Below are positions 49,674 through 58,792 of a stretch of 64,000 nt of DNA, in pieces. This stretch comes from Paenibacillus psychroresistens. GTDB taxonomy: Bacteria; Bacillota; Bacilli; Paenibacillales; NBRC-103111. Position 1 is the stretch's first letter. Each line of letters opens with the position of its first letter. The stretch lies in assembly GCF_009728935.1 (NCBI RefSeq), contig NZ_CP034235.1, forward strand, positions 4,192,001 to 4,256,000. The letters run 5' to 3'. The notes beneath the pieces were generated by a model. That model did not search any database and was not told the origin of the DNA. It saw nothing but the letters and a program-made list of their open reading frames with translations. Position numbers and translations under genes: made by a program.

Positions 49674-50852
49674 TTAGCCTAGACAGCTCAGTTTTTGCTT
49701 TTCAAGATCAACAAGCGGCATTTCCTTGCCTAGAACGCGATAATAAATTTGTTCGTATTGTGCCGTAATCACGCTATCGCAAAAATAGACCTGTGCCCGG
49801 TACAAACAAGCTTTTGAAACCTTTGCATATAATTCATCATCACGCAACAACTTCAACACATCTTCAGACATACGCTCTGTATCGCCAACAGCTTCAAGAA
49901 AACCAGTTTCTCCGTGAGTAATTAATTCAGGAATCCCTCCAGTATCCGACCCAACAGTTGGTACACCACAAGCCATTGCTTCCAGAGCAACAAGGCCAAA
50001 GCTTTCCTTCTCGGAAGGTAAAATCATGACATCGGCTAAAGAGATAATTTGAGCCACATCATCCTGCTTACCACAAAAAATAACGCGATCCATTAAACCC
50101 AGCTCTTTAACTCGTGACATAACTTTGGATAGTTCAGGACCTTCACCTACAAATAACAATCTTGTCGGCATATGAAGATTAACTTTATCAAGGATCTCTA
50201 CAACATCCAAGACTCTTTTTACAGGGCGAAAATTAGAAATATGAATCAAGAGCTTTTCACCTGGCCGCACAAAATCGCGCTTTAAGGCTTCCACATCACG
50301 CGGATAATAAACGCGTTTATCCACGAAGTTATAGGTCAAATCAATGGCTTTATCAATCGATAAAGTATTGCGGGTTTCCTGAATTAGATCTTTAGAAACA
50401 GCTGTTACAGCATCGCTCTCATTAATGGCAAATCGGATTAAATCACTGAGCGACTCATCCTGAGCCAATACCGTTATATCCGTACCGTGGAGTGTTGTAA
50501 CTACCTTCAAATGATCACCTACCATTTGCTTGGCCAGTAAGGCGCAAACCGCATGAGGAATCGCATAATGGACATGTAATAAATCCAAGCCTTCATTCTT
50601 AGCCACTTGTGCAAGCTTCGATGCTAAGGACAAATCATAAGGTGGATATTTAAAAACATAATAATCATTGACTTCAACTTCATGATAAAAAATATTCTTG
50701 TCGAATTTCCCTAAACGAAACGGCATGCTATGTGTAATAAAATGAACCTCATGTCCTTTTTCAGCAAGCAGCTTGCCTAATTCCGTCGCAACAACACCTG
50801 AACCCCCGAGTGTGGGGTAGCAAGTGATCCCAATCTTTAATTTATCGACCAT
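49674..50852 (-). CDS. bshA: N-acetyl-alpha-D-glucosaminyl L-malate synthase
   Basis: This 392-residue GT4 glycosyltransferase performs the first step of bacillithiol synthesis, joining UDP-GlcNAc and L-malate. The acceptor domain starts GITCYPTLGGSGVVATELGKLLA; the donor domain has HISNFRPVKRV, PSEKESFGLVALEAMACGVPTVGSDTGGIPE with the E-x7-E motif. It follows bshB1 by 75 bases with AGGAGG at its own start. Identity is supported by the adjacent deacetylase gene. Confidence 0.94.
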   Translation of the reverse strand: MVDKLKIGITCYPTLGGSGVVATELGKLLAEKGHEVHFITHSMPFRLGKFDKNIFYHEVEVNDYYVFKYPPYDLSLASKLAQVAKNEGLDLLHVHYAIPHAVCALLAKQMVGDHLKVVTTLHGTDITVLAQDESLSDLIRFAINESDAVTAVSKDLIQETRNTLSIDKAIDLTYNFVDKRVYYPRDVEALKRDFVRPGEKLLIHISNFRPVKRVLDVVEILDKVNLHMPTRLLFVGEGPELSKVMSRVKELGLMDRVIFCGKQDDVAQIISLADVMILPSEKESFGLVALEAMACGVPTVGSDTGGIPELITHGETGFLEAVGDTERMSEDVLKLLRDDELYAKVSKACLYRAQVYFCDSVITAQYEQIYYRVLGKEMPLVDLEKQKLSCLG

Positions 50853-50927
50853 ATGAAACCTCCTGGAGAGCTGCTATATATGTTTTAGAGTAAGTACAAG
50901 TAACAAAACTTATACCTTCTTATAATT

Positions 50928-51626
50928 TTAAAAAAGGTTAACTACGTGAGGTTGCTTAGTAACAAAGCCTTCAGCAAAGCTTATTTGACGCTTCTGCCCC
51001 AACAAGCGATCACGAGCTTCGATGGCTTGGAGAAAGCCTTGATTAATTGGAGTCTGGATATATTCTTCACCACTAGGCGCTGCTAGAAATTGCGTTCGAT
51101 AAGCTCGCAAAGCATCCAGCTTATGTGGATAAAACTCTGTCACATCGACCATCAAATCCGTTGCATGCACATCATTAATAAAGTAAAAATATAATTGCTC
51201 CACTGTGGTTGCAGGTGTTTCCGGCAAATACTTGGGCAGCTTGGCATTGAATACAGCTTGCTGTACCAATTGGCTGCAGAGAATATGATCGGGGTGGCGA
51301 TCCTCCCAATAAGGTGCAAAGACGAGTCTTGGTTTAAACTTACGGATCTCCAAAACAATGGCTTCAATCTGTTCCTGGCATACAAACAAACCACGATCAG
51401 GCAGTCCCAGATTAGTCCGTGCAGCTAACCCCAGAATCTGTGCAGCTGCCTCTGCTTCTTGCATTCGTGATTCTTTATTCCCATTGGATGACATTTCAGC
51501 ATACGTCAAATCACATATGCCCACACGATAGCCTGCATTTGTATGCTTGTATATCGTAGCTCCCATGCCAATCTCAGCATCATCCGGATGTGCGCCAAAA
51601 ATTAGAATATCGAGCTGTTGCGTCAT
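50928..51626 (-). CDS. bshB1: Bacillithiol biosynthesis deacetylase BshB1
   Basis: This 232-residue zinc LmbE-like deacetylase removes acetyl from GlcNAc-malate. The motif FGAHPDDAEIG near residue 10 and the later RHPDHILCSQLV give metal ligands; DLTYAEMSSNG and AYRTQF are typical of the bacillithiol branch. Its ATG overlaps the mgsA stop codon (ATGA). Together with bshA it covers two of the three bacillithiol steps; bshC is not here. Confidence 0.94.
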   Translation of the reverse strand: MTQQLDILIFGAHPDDAEIGMGATIYKHTNAGYRVGICDLTYAEMSSNGNKESRMQEAEAAAQILGLAARTNLGLPDRGLFVCQEQIEAIVLEIRKFKPRLVFAPYWEDRHPDHILCSQLVQQAVFNAKLPKYLPETPATTVEQLYFYFINDVHATDLMVDVTEFYPHKLDALRAYRTQFLAAPSGEEYIQTPINQGFLQAIEARDRLLGQKRQISFAEGFVTKQPHVVNLF

Positions 51627-52051
51627 AAGTCAATTCCTGGCTTATATTTATGAACTAGCTCTCTCCAGGCAAAATCGCCACGGTCCAAAGCCTTAACTAA
51701 AATTTCGGCAGTCGCAATATTGGTAGCAACCGGTATTCCTTGCACGTCGCACAAACGAAGCAAAGCGATAATATCCGGCTCATGTGGCTGCGCCATTAGT
51801 GGGTCTCTAAGAAAGATGATTAAGTCCATTTCATTCTTAGCCACCATCGCCCCAATTTGTTGATCTCCACCAAGCGGCCCTGACATAAATCGATGCACTT
51901 TCAAGCCGGTAGCTTCCATGATTCTTAATCCGGTCGTGCCCGTGCCAAATAAAGCATGCCCATCCGCAAAAACATGCTCGTAGGCAAGCACAAAATTAAC
52001 CATTTCCTCTTTTTTACGATCATGTGCAATTAATCCTATATTCAATCCCAT
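51623..52051 (-). CDS. mgsA: Methylglyoxal synthase
   Basis: This enzyme of about 142 residues converts dihydroxyacetone phosphate to methylglyoxal and phosphate. GLIAHDRKKEEMVNF, the phosphate-binding FGTGTTGLRIMEATG, SGPLGGDQQIGA with the catalytic Asp, and FLRDPLMAQPHEPDI are conserved. The frame can start at a TTG (52069) overlapping the dapB stop or at the ATG at 52051; the latter fits the family N-terminus better, though its ribosome binding site is weak, which suggests coupling to dapB. Confidence 0.93.
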   Translation of the reverse strand: MGLNIGLIAHDRKKEEMVNFVLAYEHVFADGHALFGTGTTGLRIMEATGLKVHRFMSGPLGGDQQIGAMVAKNEMDLIIFLRDPLMAQPHEPDIIALLRLCDVQGIPVATNIATAEILVKALDRGDFAWRELVHKYKPGIDL

Positions 52052-52065
52052 AAGGCAATCATCTC

Positions 52066-52860
52066 TCAATCAATGAAGTTTTCAAAGCCATAAACAAGTC
52101 CAGTGTAGCCCATTACTTTCTTTATTGCTATATTAACACCTGGCATATAACCAGCACGTTCATAAGAATCGTGGCGAATTTTCAAGGTTTGCCCATAGCC
52201 GCCAAAAATGACCTCTTGTTGCGCAAAAATACCAGGCAGACGCACACTATGAATCCGGAAGCCATCATAATAACCACCGCGACTGCCTTCGATGGTCTCT
52301 TCTTCCTTAGGATTGCCTTGACGAAGCTCTTGGCGAGCCTCTGAAATCATTTCGGCTGTCTTAATGGATGTTCCTGATGGCGCATCTAGCTTTTGATCGC
52401 CATGGTATTCAATAATTTCAACATGCGGCATATATTTAGCTGCTTGTGCAGCAAATTTCATCATTAGAATAGCCCCTATAGAGAAATTAGGCGCAATCAA
52501 ACCACCGATTTCTTGAGCTTGGCAAAGCCTGTCCAATTCGGCGATATCTTCTGGAGTAAACCCAGTTGTACCAATTACCGGTCTGACCTTGTGTTTAATC
52601 GCTAATTTTGTATTGATAATTACTGATTGCGGGGTAGTAAAATCAACCATCACATCAGGCTTGGATTCAACTAATGCTAATTCTAGATCACTTTGGATTC
52701 GGATACCACATGCTTCTTTACCAGCAATTCTGCCAATATCCAAATCAATCGATGCCCGATCAATCGCAGCCACTAATTGCAGCTCTGGATCATCCAGCAC
52801 CATTTTCACAACCTCTATACCCATTCTGCCTGTTGCCCCTGTTACAGCTACCTTGATCAT
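52066..52860 (-). CDS. dapB: 4-hydroxy-tetrahydrodipicolinate reductase
   Basis: This 264-residue enzyme acts in lysine and diaminopimelate synthesis. The NAD(P)-binding GATGRMGIEVVK, VIGTTGFT, the catalytic EYHGDQKLDAPSGTS with the His and Lys, and RGGYYDGFRIHSVRLPG are conserved. AGGTGA precedes the ATG. It lies between ypjD and mgsA as in Bacillus. Confidence 0.96.
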   Translation of the reverse strand: MIKVAVTGATGRMGIEVVKMVLDDPELQLVAAIDRASIDLDIGRIAGKEACGIRIQSDLELALVESKPDVMVDFTTPQSVIINTKLAIKHKVRPVIGTTGFTPEDIAELDRLCQAQEIGGLIAPNFSIGAILMMKFAAQAAKYMPHVEIIEYHGDQKLDAPSGTSIKTAEMISEARQELRQGNPKEEETIEGSRGGYYDGFRIHSVRLPGIFAQQEVIFGGYGQTLKIRHDSYERAGYMPGVNIAIKKVMGYTGLVYGFENFID

Positions 52861-52902
52861 ATAGTCACCTATTCCCCTTATAGTAAAAACAGCATATGTA
52901 AT

Positions 52903-53238
52903 TTATTCCAATTCCGTGTCTATTTTAGTCCAACGGTTGGCATCGCGGGTTTGAAACTTATGCATCACTTTATCGTGTGCTTCCGTTAGATCAATTCCCA
53001 GTGAGTTAGCAAAACATATGGTAATAAATAAGATATCCCCTAGCTCGAGCTCAATTGAATTATCTTCTTCTGTCGACTTCTTAGGCTTCTCGCCAAACTG
53101 ATGATTCACTTCGCGAGCCAGCTCGCCAACTTCCTCAGACATCCGAGCCAGCAAGGAAAGCGGACTGAAGTAACCTTCTTTAAATTGAGCTATATAATCA
53201 TCTACTTCTTGCTGTAATTCAAATAAGCTTTTTTTCAA
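52903..53238 (-). CDS. ypjD: MazG-like nucleotide pyrophosphohydrolase YpjD
   Basis: This protein of about 111 residues is an all-helical MazG-family enzyme that hydrolyses nucleoside triphosphates to monophosphate and pyrophosphate, a housecleaning role. The metal-binding EEVGELAREVNH and ELGDILFITICFANSLG acidic motifs are present. The frame starts at an ATG (53262), but GGAAG lies downstream of that codon and ten bases before a TTG at 53238, which gives the same length as Bacillus YpjD. Confidence 0.86.
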   Translation of the reverse strand: MKKSLFELQQEVDDYIAQFKEGYFSPLSLLARMSEEVGELAREVNHQFGEKPKKSTEEDNSIELELGDILFITICFANSLGIDLTEAHDKVMHKFQTRDANRWTKIDTELE

Positions 53239-53399
53239 TAGGTATTCACTTCCTTCATCCACATTCTACTAAATTCTATGTTAACCCAAAGAGGATGTGA
53301 AAACAAATTATTTTCTATTCTGTCGAACAACAAAAAAAGGGTATAATGAATTCATTCACAGAATTAATTATACACTCTTCTAGAAGAAAGGAAATCTTT

Positions 53400-54281
53400 A
53401 TGTCACAGCCCAAATGGATCATAATAATTAAGAATATGATTCCTGTAACTTTAGGAACTGCGCTTTATGCTTTTGGTTTACACTACTTTGTTATTTCCAA
53501 TGAGCTTATGGAAGGTGGAGTAACTGGGATTGCCCTGCTAATCAATTATTCCGTGCATATCCCGCCGTCCATTACTACCTTAGCTTTAAACATCCCTTTA
53601 TTCTTTCTCGGCTGGAGAACACTGGGTAGACATTCTATGCTTTATACATTATGGGGTACGCTCTCTTTATCTTTTTTCTTATGGGTAATGGAAACCTTGA
53701 TTAGCCATGAATGGATCATCCCTTTTACCAGCGATCATGATTACTTATTGGCTGCCTTATATGCAGGCGTAACCTTGGGAAGCGGCTTAGGGCTTGTATT
53801 TCGCTTTGGAGCGACAACAGGCGGTACGGATATCATTGCCCAACTGGGCAATAGATGGCGTGGCTGGAGCGTTGGCCAGGTGATTCTCGTTTTTGATGCT
53901 GCCGTCATATTAGTTGCTTTATTCTACCTACCGCAAGAAAAAGTACTCTATAGCTTGATCTCGATTTTTATTTCCACGAGAATGATCGATTTCATTACAC
54001 AAGGTGCTTATGCAGCAAAAGCCTTTACCATTATTACTGATAAGTTCCAGTTAATTACGGAAACCATCACAACGGAAATGGACCGTGGCGTTACGCTTTT
54101 TCCAGCGAGAGGCGCTTTTTCTAAAGAAACCAAAGAGGTTATCTATTGTATCGTATCTCGATCCGAAGTGAGAACCCTTAAATTAATCATTCATAGGATT
54201 GATCCCTCGGCTTTTATAATTATCAGCGATGTAAATGATGTGCTTGGTGAAGGCTTCCGAATAGAAAAACATTCGAAATGA
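53400..54281 (+). CDS. ypjC: YitT/YpjC-family membrane protein
   Basis: This 293-residue protein has five to six transmembrane helices (about residues 10-200, including LEGGVTG-like MEGGVTGIALLINY and GATTGGTDIIAQL) and a C-terminal soluble DUF2179 domain (about 215-285). Function is unknown in this family. The frame opens at 53346, but that ATG overlaps a TATAAT at 53342-53347; AGAAAGGA lies before the ATG at 53400. It is the only rightward gene in the ypj cluster and converges with ypjB four bases apart. Confidence 0.85.
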   Translation: MSQPKWIIIIKNMIPVTLGTALYAFGLHYFVISNELMEGGVTGIALLINYSVHIPPSITTLALNIPLFFLGWRTLGRHSMLYTLWGTLSLSFFLWVMETLISHEWIIPFTSDHDYLLAALYAGVTLGSGLGLVFRFGATTGGTDIIAQLGNRWRGWSVGQVILVFDAAVILVALFYLPQEKVLYSLISIFISTRMIDFITQGAYAAKAFTIITDKFQLITETITTEMDRGVTLFPARGAFSKETKEVIYCIVSRSEVRTLKLIIHRIDPSAFIIISDVNDVLGEGFRIEKHSK

Positions 54282-54285
54282 TGTT

Positions 54286-55134
54286 CTATTTACGATATAT
54301 GGTAATGATATCATTTTTAGTTGCCCGCATTCTCCAAGCTGTATAACTCAGTATTATCATAATAATGGTTGCGAGAACGATCATCCAATGGTAGGAAGGC
54401 TCGTTTAGTTCCATAAAAGGTAGGTATGCCGATGCATCTGCTTTATTCTGAAACTGATCCTCCAGCACTTTTTGCAGCGCCTTAATGCCATGATTTAAGT
54501 TAGTCATGCTCATAGGAGCTGTTTGAAGCTCTTTTTGTACATAAACAAATGCAGAGTCTAATTTACTGGCCTCATTTTCTTGCAGACTTACTTGTAAGGC
54601 CGGTTTTAGTGATAGGTACAGATTCTTAAGATTAATGAAGGTTGTTTTTAGCTTATCCTGTTCTTTTTGCTTAATGGCTTTTTCCATTTGTAGCAAATGC
54701 TCCTGGACCACTTTGTTATATTGCAGCCAAAGTGGCGAACTGGCGTGAGTTAAGGCATCTGCCATTAATCGGATACGCGTAGATTGAAAAAGTGCTTCCT
54801 CTGTATTCAATTGAACGGCATTATAGACTTTTATAGCTTGCTGTAAGGTATCTGCTAGCGTTTTTACCCCTGTTGGTGTAGTAATTCCCTCCAATTGCAT
54901 TTGGGGGAGCAGCTCGCTCATTTGAATGATTTTTTTACGTGCTTCTAAAAAATCTGCTTGTACTGTATCGGTATATACCTCATCACCTAATTGGCCAAAT
55001 CTTTCCATTTGTTGAGTTGTTGCTACACTTGCTTCAACACCAATACTAACGCCTTGTTCTGTGCGGGTACACGCTGTTATTAGGAATACAACAAACAGTA
55101 ATAGGAATCCATACCTTATCTGCCTAAAAAACAT
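54286..55134 (-). CDS. ypjB: Sporulation protein YpjB (lipoprotein-like)
   Basis: This protein of about 282 residues has a signal sequence with lipobox-like LITAC near residue 22, a long helical extracytoplasmic body and a C-terminal membrane helix (about 250-270). It matches the Bacillus ypjB family by position, length and topology; the molecular role is unknown. The ATG at 55134 follows GGAGGAGGG. That ribosome binding site is paired in a 13-base stem with sequence just after the ypjA stop codon, pointing to translational coupling. Confidence 0.8.
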   Translation of the reverse strand: MFFRQIRYGFLLLFVVFLITACTRTEQGVSIGVEASVATTQQMERFGQLGDEVYTDTVQADFLEARKKIIQMSELLPQMQLEGITTPTGVKTLADTLQQAIKVYNAVQLNTEEALFQSTRIRLMADALTHASSPLWLQYNKVVQEHLLQMEKAIKQKEQDKLKTTFINLKNLYLSLKPALQVSLQENEASKLDSAFVYVQKELQTAPMSMTNLNHGIKALQKVLEDQFQNKADASAYLPFMELNEPSYHWMIVLATIIMIILSYTAWRMRATKNDIITIYRK

Positions 55135-55175
55135 AGGACATCCCTCCTCCAATTAAAGATATGGGGGGATGTCCT
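55135..55175 (-). promoter_or_regulatory. Hairpin that sequesters the ypjB ribosome binding site
   Basis: The minus-strand arms AGGACATCCCCCC (55175-55163) and GGAGGGATGTCCT (55147-55135) form 12 of 13 pairs with a 15-base loop. The 3' arm contains most of the GGAGGAGGG ribosome binding site and ends one base before the ypjB ATG. The 5' arm starts three bases after the ypjA stop codon. There is no T-run, so it is not a terminator. Confidence 0.85.
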
Positions 55176-55178
55176 ATT

Positions 55179-55847
55179 TTAGACCCGATTTTTGAAATGA
55201 ATAACGTATAAGCTTCCGAACAAAACGCAGGTGCAAATGCTTAAACCAATAGTAGCATTTTGCACAGAATCCAATATGGGGTATAACACATCTGGAAGCC
55301 ATGGAAACACAGCATAATAATAATCAATATAATCATTGCCAAATATCCATAAAGCTGCAATTCCAAGCCCTATCCAGCCAATACGGAAAAATCGCAGGAA
55401 TAACAAAGCTTCGATGGCCATACCACCATGTGAAATAGATAACATCCAATCCTGCCAATTCATTGGCTCACCCTTGAAAGCTGCCAGCAGAATAATCGCA
55501 ACTGCCCAAATTCCATATTTAAAGGATGCCATGACTGCAAGCCCTTCAACAATACTACGCAGGAGATCTGCAGCTTTATTCCTATTATGTATAGTAGGTT
55601 TAATATAGCTATCGATTAGTAAATAAACCAAGGTCAGAGTGAAAAAGAAGCTTGCCGTTGGGCTATCAGGTACAAAAACAACCAGCCATAATGGCTTATC
55701 CGCAACTGTTTCCTGCATTTGATTCCAATACCATTCATAGCCGTATATGGTTCCCAATAAATTTACCCAAAAAAGCAGCCATAACATTCGTCTTGAGGTT
55801 AAAAATGCTTTGCTCCAAAAAAAAGCAAGTTGCACGGAAGAGTTCAT
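55179..55847 (-). CDS. ypjA: DUF1405 membrane protein YpjA
   Basis: This protein of about 222 residues has six transmembrane helices and matches the DUF1405 family (Bacillus YpjA); function is unknown. Marks are NLLGTIYGYEWYWNQM, the PLWLVVFVPDSPTASFFF segment, ISHGGMAIEALLFLRF and FGNDYIDYYYAVFPWLPD. The frame opens at 55880, but GGAGG lies nine bases before the ATG at 55847. It follows the qcr operon terminator and probably initiates a ypjAB transcript. Confidence 0.85.
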   Translation of the reverse strand: MNSSVQLAFFWSKAFLTSRRMLWLLFWVNLLGTIYGYEWYWNQMQETVADKPLWLVVFVPDSPTASFFFTLTLVYLLIDSYIKPTIHNRNKAADLLRSIVEGLAVMASFKYGIWAVAIILLAAFKGEPMNWQDWMLSISHGGMAIEALLFLRFFRIGWIGLGIAALWIFGNDYIDYYYAVFPWLPDVLYPILDSVQNATIGLSICTCVLFGSLYVIHFKNRV

Positions 55848-55878
55848 TCTCAATTGCCTCCAAAAGTCAAAATCCGAC

Positions 55879-55950
55879 AAAAAACCTGACCTATTGGTAT
55901 AAGCTGAACGAAAAACATTTACTTTCGTCCAATTTATATCAAGGGTCAGG
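55879..55950 (-). terminator. Terminator of the qcrABC operon
   Basis: The outer stem CCTGACCC...TTGATATAA / TTATACCAA...GGTCAGG encloses a second hairpin ACGAAA/TTTCGT and is followed on the minus strand by TTTTTT. It begins 13 bases beyond the qcrC stop. Confidence 0.82.
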
Positions 55951-55962
55951 CGGTTTTTTTCT

Positions 55963-56853
55963 TTATTTTGCTGCTTTTTGTAAGGCTAACCAGCCAGCTA
56001 ATTTGTCGATATCATCAGCCGTTAAGCCTCCAGCTATATTAGCGTCATATTGTGGACCCATTTTACCATTGCCATATCCGTTTTTAATGATATCCAAGAT
56101 GGCTGCTTTATCATGCTTGTCGCCAATACCTAATAAAGCTGGAGCACCCATATTTTTATTACCTTTTAGATCTGTAGCATGACAAGCTACACAAGTAGCT
56201 TTCTGAAATATAGCTGCACCGGGATCATCTGAAGCAACAATAGCGGGAAGTGCTGCACTAGTACTGCCAGGAGCCGGCTTGCCACTTTGTTTAGCTTCTT
56301 CTATATCAAGCTCACGTTGAATGTGCTCAGGTATTTGACCGTTAGCCGTTAGCTCCTCTTGATAATGGTGCCAAGAAAATACGGTTAAATAAATGACTGC
56401 AAATAAGGTTAGAAACATCATACCCGAAGCGATAGGACGACGATAGAATCTGCGTTCCTTGCCAGTATCTAGGAAAGGGGCGATAATCAAGCCGCCAAAC
56501 AGCAAGCCTGGAATAACTACGGTACCAAAAACAATAAAATCTCCAGAAGTATATGGATATTTAAGCAATTGATACATGAAAAGAAAATACCAGTCAGGCA
56601 TAGGAATAAATGCGGTATTAGTTGGATCCGCTGGATAGCCTAGTGGAGGTGGATCAGACATCACCAACAATAGAATCCCAACCATACAAACAACAGCAAC
56701 CATCCATTCCTTCAAAAGAAAGTTAGGAATAAAAACTTCAGATTTACCAGGATAAGCAGAAAAATCTTGCTGCTTAAGCTTTTCTGTTTTTACGCGAACT
56801 CGAGAGTCGCCAATGTAAACTATTTTTTCATCCGGTTTATTACCATGTGCCAC
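55963..56853 (-). CDS. qcrC: Menaquinol:cytochrome c reductase cytochrome b/c subunit
   Basis: This 296-residue subunit fuses a cytochrome b6f subunit IV-like membrane part (helices about 48-66, 108-128, 142-160; PDWY at 86-89 in the quinol-site position) to a C-terminal cytochrome c domain. Heme attachment is CVACH at 221-225, with a methionine ligand probably in GKMGPQYD. This fusion is the Bacillus QcrC type; it is about 40 residues longer, owing to the linker near 170-210. It takes electrons from the Rieske protein to cytochrome c oxidase. Confidence 0.95.
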   Translation of the reverse strand: MAHGNKPDEKIVYIGDSRVRVKTEKLKQQDFSAYPGKSEVFIPNFLLKEWMVAVVCMVGILLLVMSDPPPLGYPADPTNTAFIPMPDWYFLFMYQLLKYPYTSGDFIVFGTVVIPGLLFGGLIIAPFLDTGKERRFYRRPIASGMMFLTLFAVIYLTVFSWHHYQEELTANGQIPEHIQRELDIEEAKQSGKPAPGSTSAALPAIVASDDPGAAIFQKATCVACHATDLKGNKNMGAPALLGIGDKHDKAAILDIIKNGYGNGKMGPQYDANIAGGLTADDIDKLAGWLALQKAAK

Positions 56854-56872
56854 GTTGAATCCTCCCTTCTTC

Positions 56873-57544
56873 TTATAGCGGTCCTGAAATGCCTTGTTTA
56901 CGAATCATGAAAAAATGTCCACCCAACAATGCAAGCAGTACGCCGGGGAAAAAGAATACGTGTAAAGCAAAGAAACGAGTTAAAGTTTGTGCACCTACGA
57001 TATCTCCACCTTGTAAAAACTTATTAACATAAGTTCCAAGAAAAGGAGCAGATCCAGCAATTTTCATACCAACCTGTGTAGCGAAGTAAGCTTTGTTATC
57101 CCAAGGAAGCAAATAACCGGTAAAACCTAAACCTAGCATAACTAGGAAAATCAACATTCCTACAACCCAGTTCATTTCACGTGGAGCTTTATAAGATCCA
57201 GTAAAGAAAACACGAAGCGTATGTAGAAACATCATAACGATAACTAAACTGGCTCCCCAATGATGCATACCACGTACGATAATCCCAAAAGCAACCTTAT
57301 GCGTCAAAAAGTCTACGCTCTTGTAAGCATTCAGAATATCAGGCACATAATACATCGTTAGAAACATCCCTGATAAAATTTGAATAACTGTAATAAAAAA
57401 CGTTAATCCACCAAAGCAATATACAAAGGCGGAAAAATGATGGGCAGGGTTTACATGCTCCGGAACCTCATGATCGGCTACGTCTCTCCACATCGGAGTG
57501 ATGTCAAGACGTTCATCAATCCAGTTATAAACACTCTTTAGCAT
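56873..57544 (-). CDS. qcrB: Menaquinol:cytochrome c reductase cytochrome b subunit
   Basis: This 223-residue b6-type cytochrome has four transmembrane helices with paired heme histidines (HHFSAF, MHHWGASLV, RFFALHVFFFPG). Cys43 in FVYCFGG is at the position reported to bind a heme covalently in Bacillus QcrB and in b6f complexes. It lies 20 bases after qcrA. The short b6 form with a separate subunit IV is as expected. Confidence 0.95.
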   Translation of the reverse strand: MLKSVYNWIDERLDITPMWRDVADHEVPEHVNPAHHFSAFVYCFGGLTFFITVIQILSGMFLTMYYVPDILNAYKSVDFLTHKVAFGIIVRGMHHWGASLVIVMMFLHTLRVFFTGSYKAPREMNWVVGMLIFLVMLGLGFTGYLLPWDNKAYFATQVGMKIAGSAPFLGTYVNKFLQGGDIVGAQTLTRFFALHVFFFPGVLLALLGGHFFMIRKQGISGPL

Positions 57545-57564
57545 CTGATCTCTTCGCCTCCTTA

Positions 57565-58113
57565 TTATTTAGCAACTTCATTTGCATGCAATTGACCCAC
57601 ATAGATGAAGCCATTCTCAGATTTCACACTGTACTGATCAAGAGGCAGCTTAGCAACTCTTAGTGCCTTGCCTTCTTTGGTATATTGCGCTCCGTGACAA
57701 GGACATCCGTATTGATCCTTATGCTCCGGATTTCCAGCCCATTTAACCGTACAGCCTAAATGCTTGCACGTTGGATTCAGTGCTAGAATAGATCCGTCAG
57801 CTTCTTTGGAAATCCAAGCTTCTAATTCTGGATCGCTCTCATACCAGCCATCAACTTGATGAATTTGGAATTTAAATGAAGCAGGCGTATCGGTAATTTT
57901 GCTTTCTTCTACAACTTTAACCCAATCTGCTTTGACTTTTGGCTGCAAGACTGGATCCACTGCAAATCGTACCATTGGAACCAACATTGTTGCTGCCAAG
58001 AAGCCTCCAGTTCCACCAAGTGTATAGGTTAGAAATTGGCGACGAGACATTTCTTTCTTAGCTTTTTGTCTGACATCTGAACCATGCGCTTCATGCGTTT
58101 TGTTATCGCTCAT
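57565..58113 (-). CDS. qcrA: Menaquinol:cytochrome c reductase Rieske iron-sulfur subunit
   Basis: This 182-residue Rieske protein has an N-terminal twin-arginine motif SRRQFLTYT followed by a membrane helix, which suggests Tat-dependent insertion. The 2Fe-2S cluster is bound by CKHLGC and CPCHG near residues 122-150. It is the first gene of qcrABC. A good sigma-A promoter lies about 80 bases upstream. Confidence 0.96.
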   Translation of the reverse strand: MSDNKTHEAHGSDVRQKAKKEMSRRQFLTYTLGGTGGFLAATMLVPMVRFAVDPVLQPKVKADWVKVVEESKITDTPASFKFQIHQVDGWYESDPELEAWISKEADGSILALNPTCKHLGCTVKWAGNPEHKDQYGCPCHGAQYTKEGKALRVAKLPLDQYSVKSENGFIYVGQLHANEVAK

Positions 58114-58191
58114 GTTATTGTTTAACCCCCTTTAACCGAACATATCACACGTCTTATCGACATAACATTACAATATACTAGGACACTAATA

Positions 58192-58220
58192 ATAATAGCT
58201 CACGGCTACCTAAGCGTCAA
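58192..58220 (-). promoter_or_regulatory. Sigma-A promoter of qcrABC
   Basis: TTGACG (58220-58215), 17 bases, TATTAT (58197-58192) on the minus strand. It is the only good promoter-like pair in the 256-base gap before qcrA. Confidence 0.7.
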
Positions 58221-58369
58221 GAATGTTAGGGCTCATTATTGTTGAAACCGTAAGTCCTATTGTTAAAATGGTAACGAAATTGTCACATGTATGCACTGGT
58301 TTATCCAACAACCTGCTCAACTAGCGTTCGCATTTTCTTTTCCAATCATACATGGCTTGGTTACAGATC

Positions 58370-58792
58370 TTAATTATTCCAAAGCTTTTGAACTTCCGAA
58401 ACAACTTTTGCCCTAGCTTCGTTGATATCTGCTGTAAGATTCGAGGGTGAAAACAATAAATCTTGCCCTTTGAATGAAAGCTTAGCAAGCCTATCATCTG
58501 CTGTGATTAGAATAACATATTTAAATGAGTCCGCCTTTAACTTCTCACATAGGTTAGCCACAGCAGCTATCATCAGATTATCCTCTGATCCATATTGTAC
58601 TGCTGGATAGGTGACTACCCTTCCCTTATAAGGTATCTCAACAAGGTCCATTATATCTCGTAGTTCTTCAAGTGCTCTTGTTACCGCCCATGGAGACTCT
58701 TCTCCTGATAATCCAGTCAATGGCAGCAAGCAAGTATCCAAATAAGGCTTCAATTCATCCCAATCATCCTGTTGAATTTCGTTAAATTTCAT
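58370..58792 (-). CDS. ypiF: DUF2487 protein YpiF
   Basis: This 140-residue soluble protein matches Bacillus YpiF (DUF2487) by length, the start MKFNEIQQDDWDELKPYLDTCLLPLTGLSGEESPWA and its place before qcrABC. Function is unknown. It has no membrane segment. It overlaps the carbonic-anhydrase-like gene by 11 bases. The ribosome binding site CAGGAG is well placed. Confidence 0.8.
   Translation of the reverse strand: MKFNEIQQDDWDELKPYLDTCLLPLTGLSGEESPWAVTRALEELRDIMDLVEIPYKGRVVTYPAVQYGSEDNLMIAAVANLCEKLKADSFKYVILITADDRLAKLSFKGQDLLFSPSNLTADINEARAKVVSEVQKLWNN

Noticed and set aside
58262..58300. Rex operator before qcrABC
   Set aside because: TGTGACAATTTCGTTAC keeps only one half-site of the TGTGA-n6-TCACA dyad.
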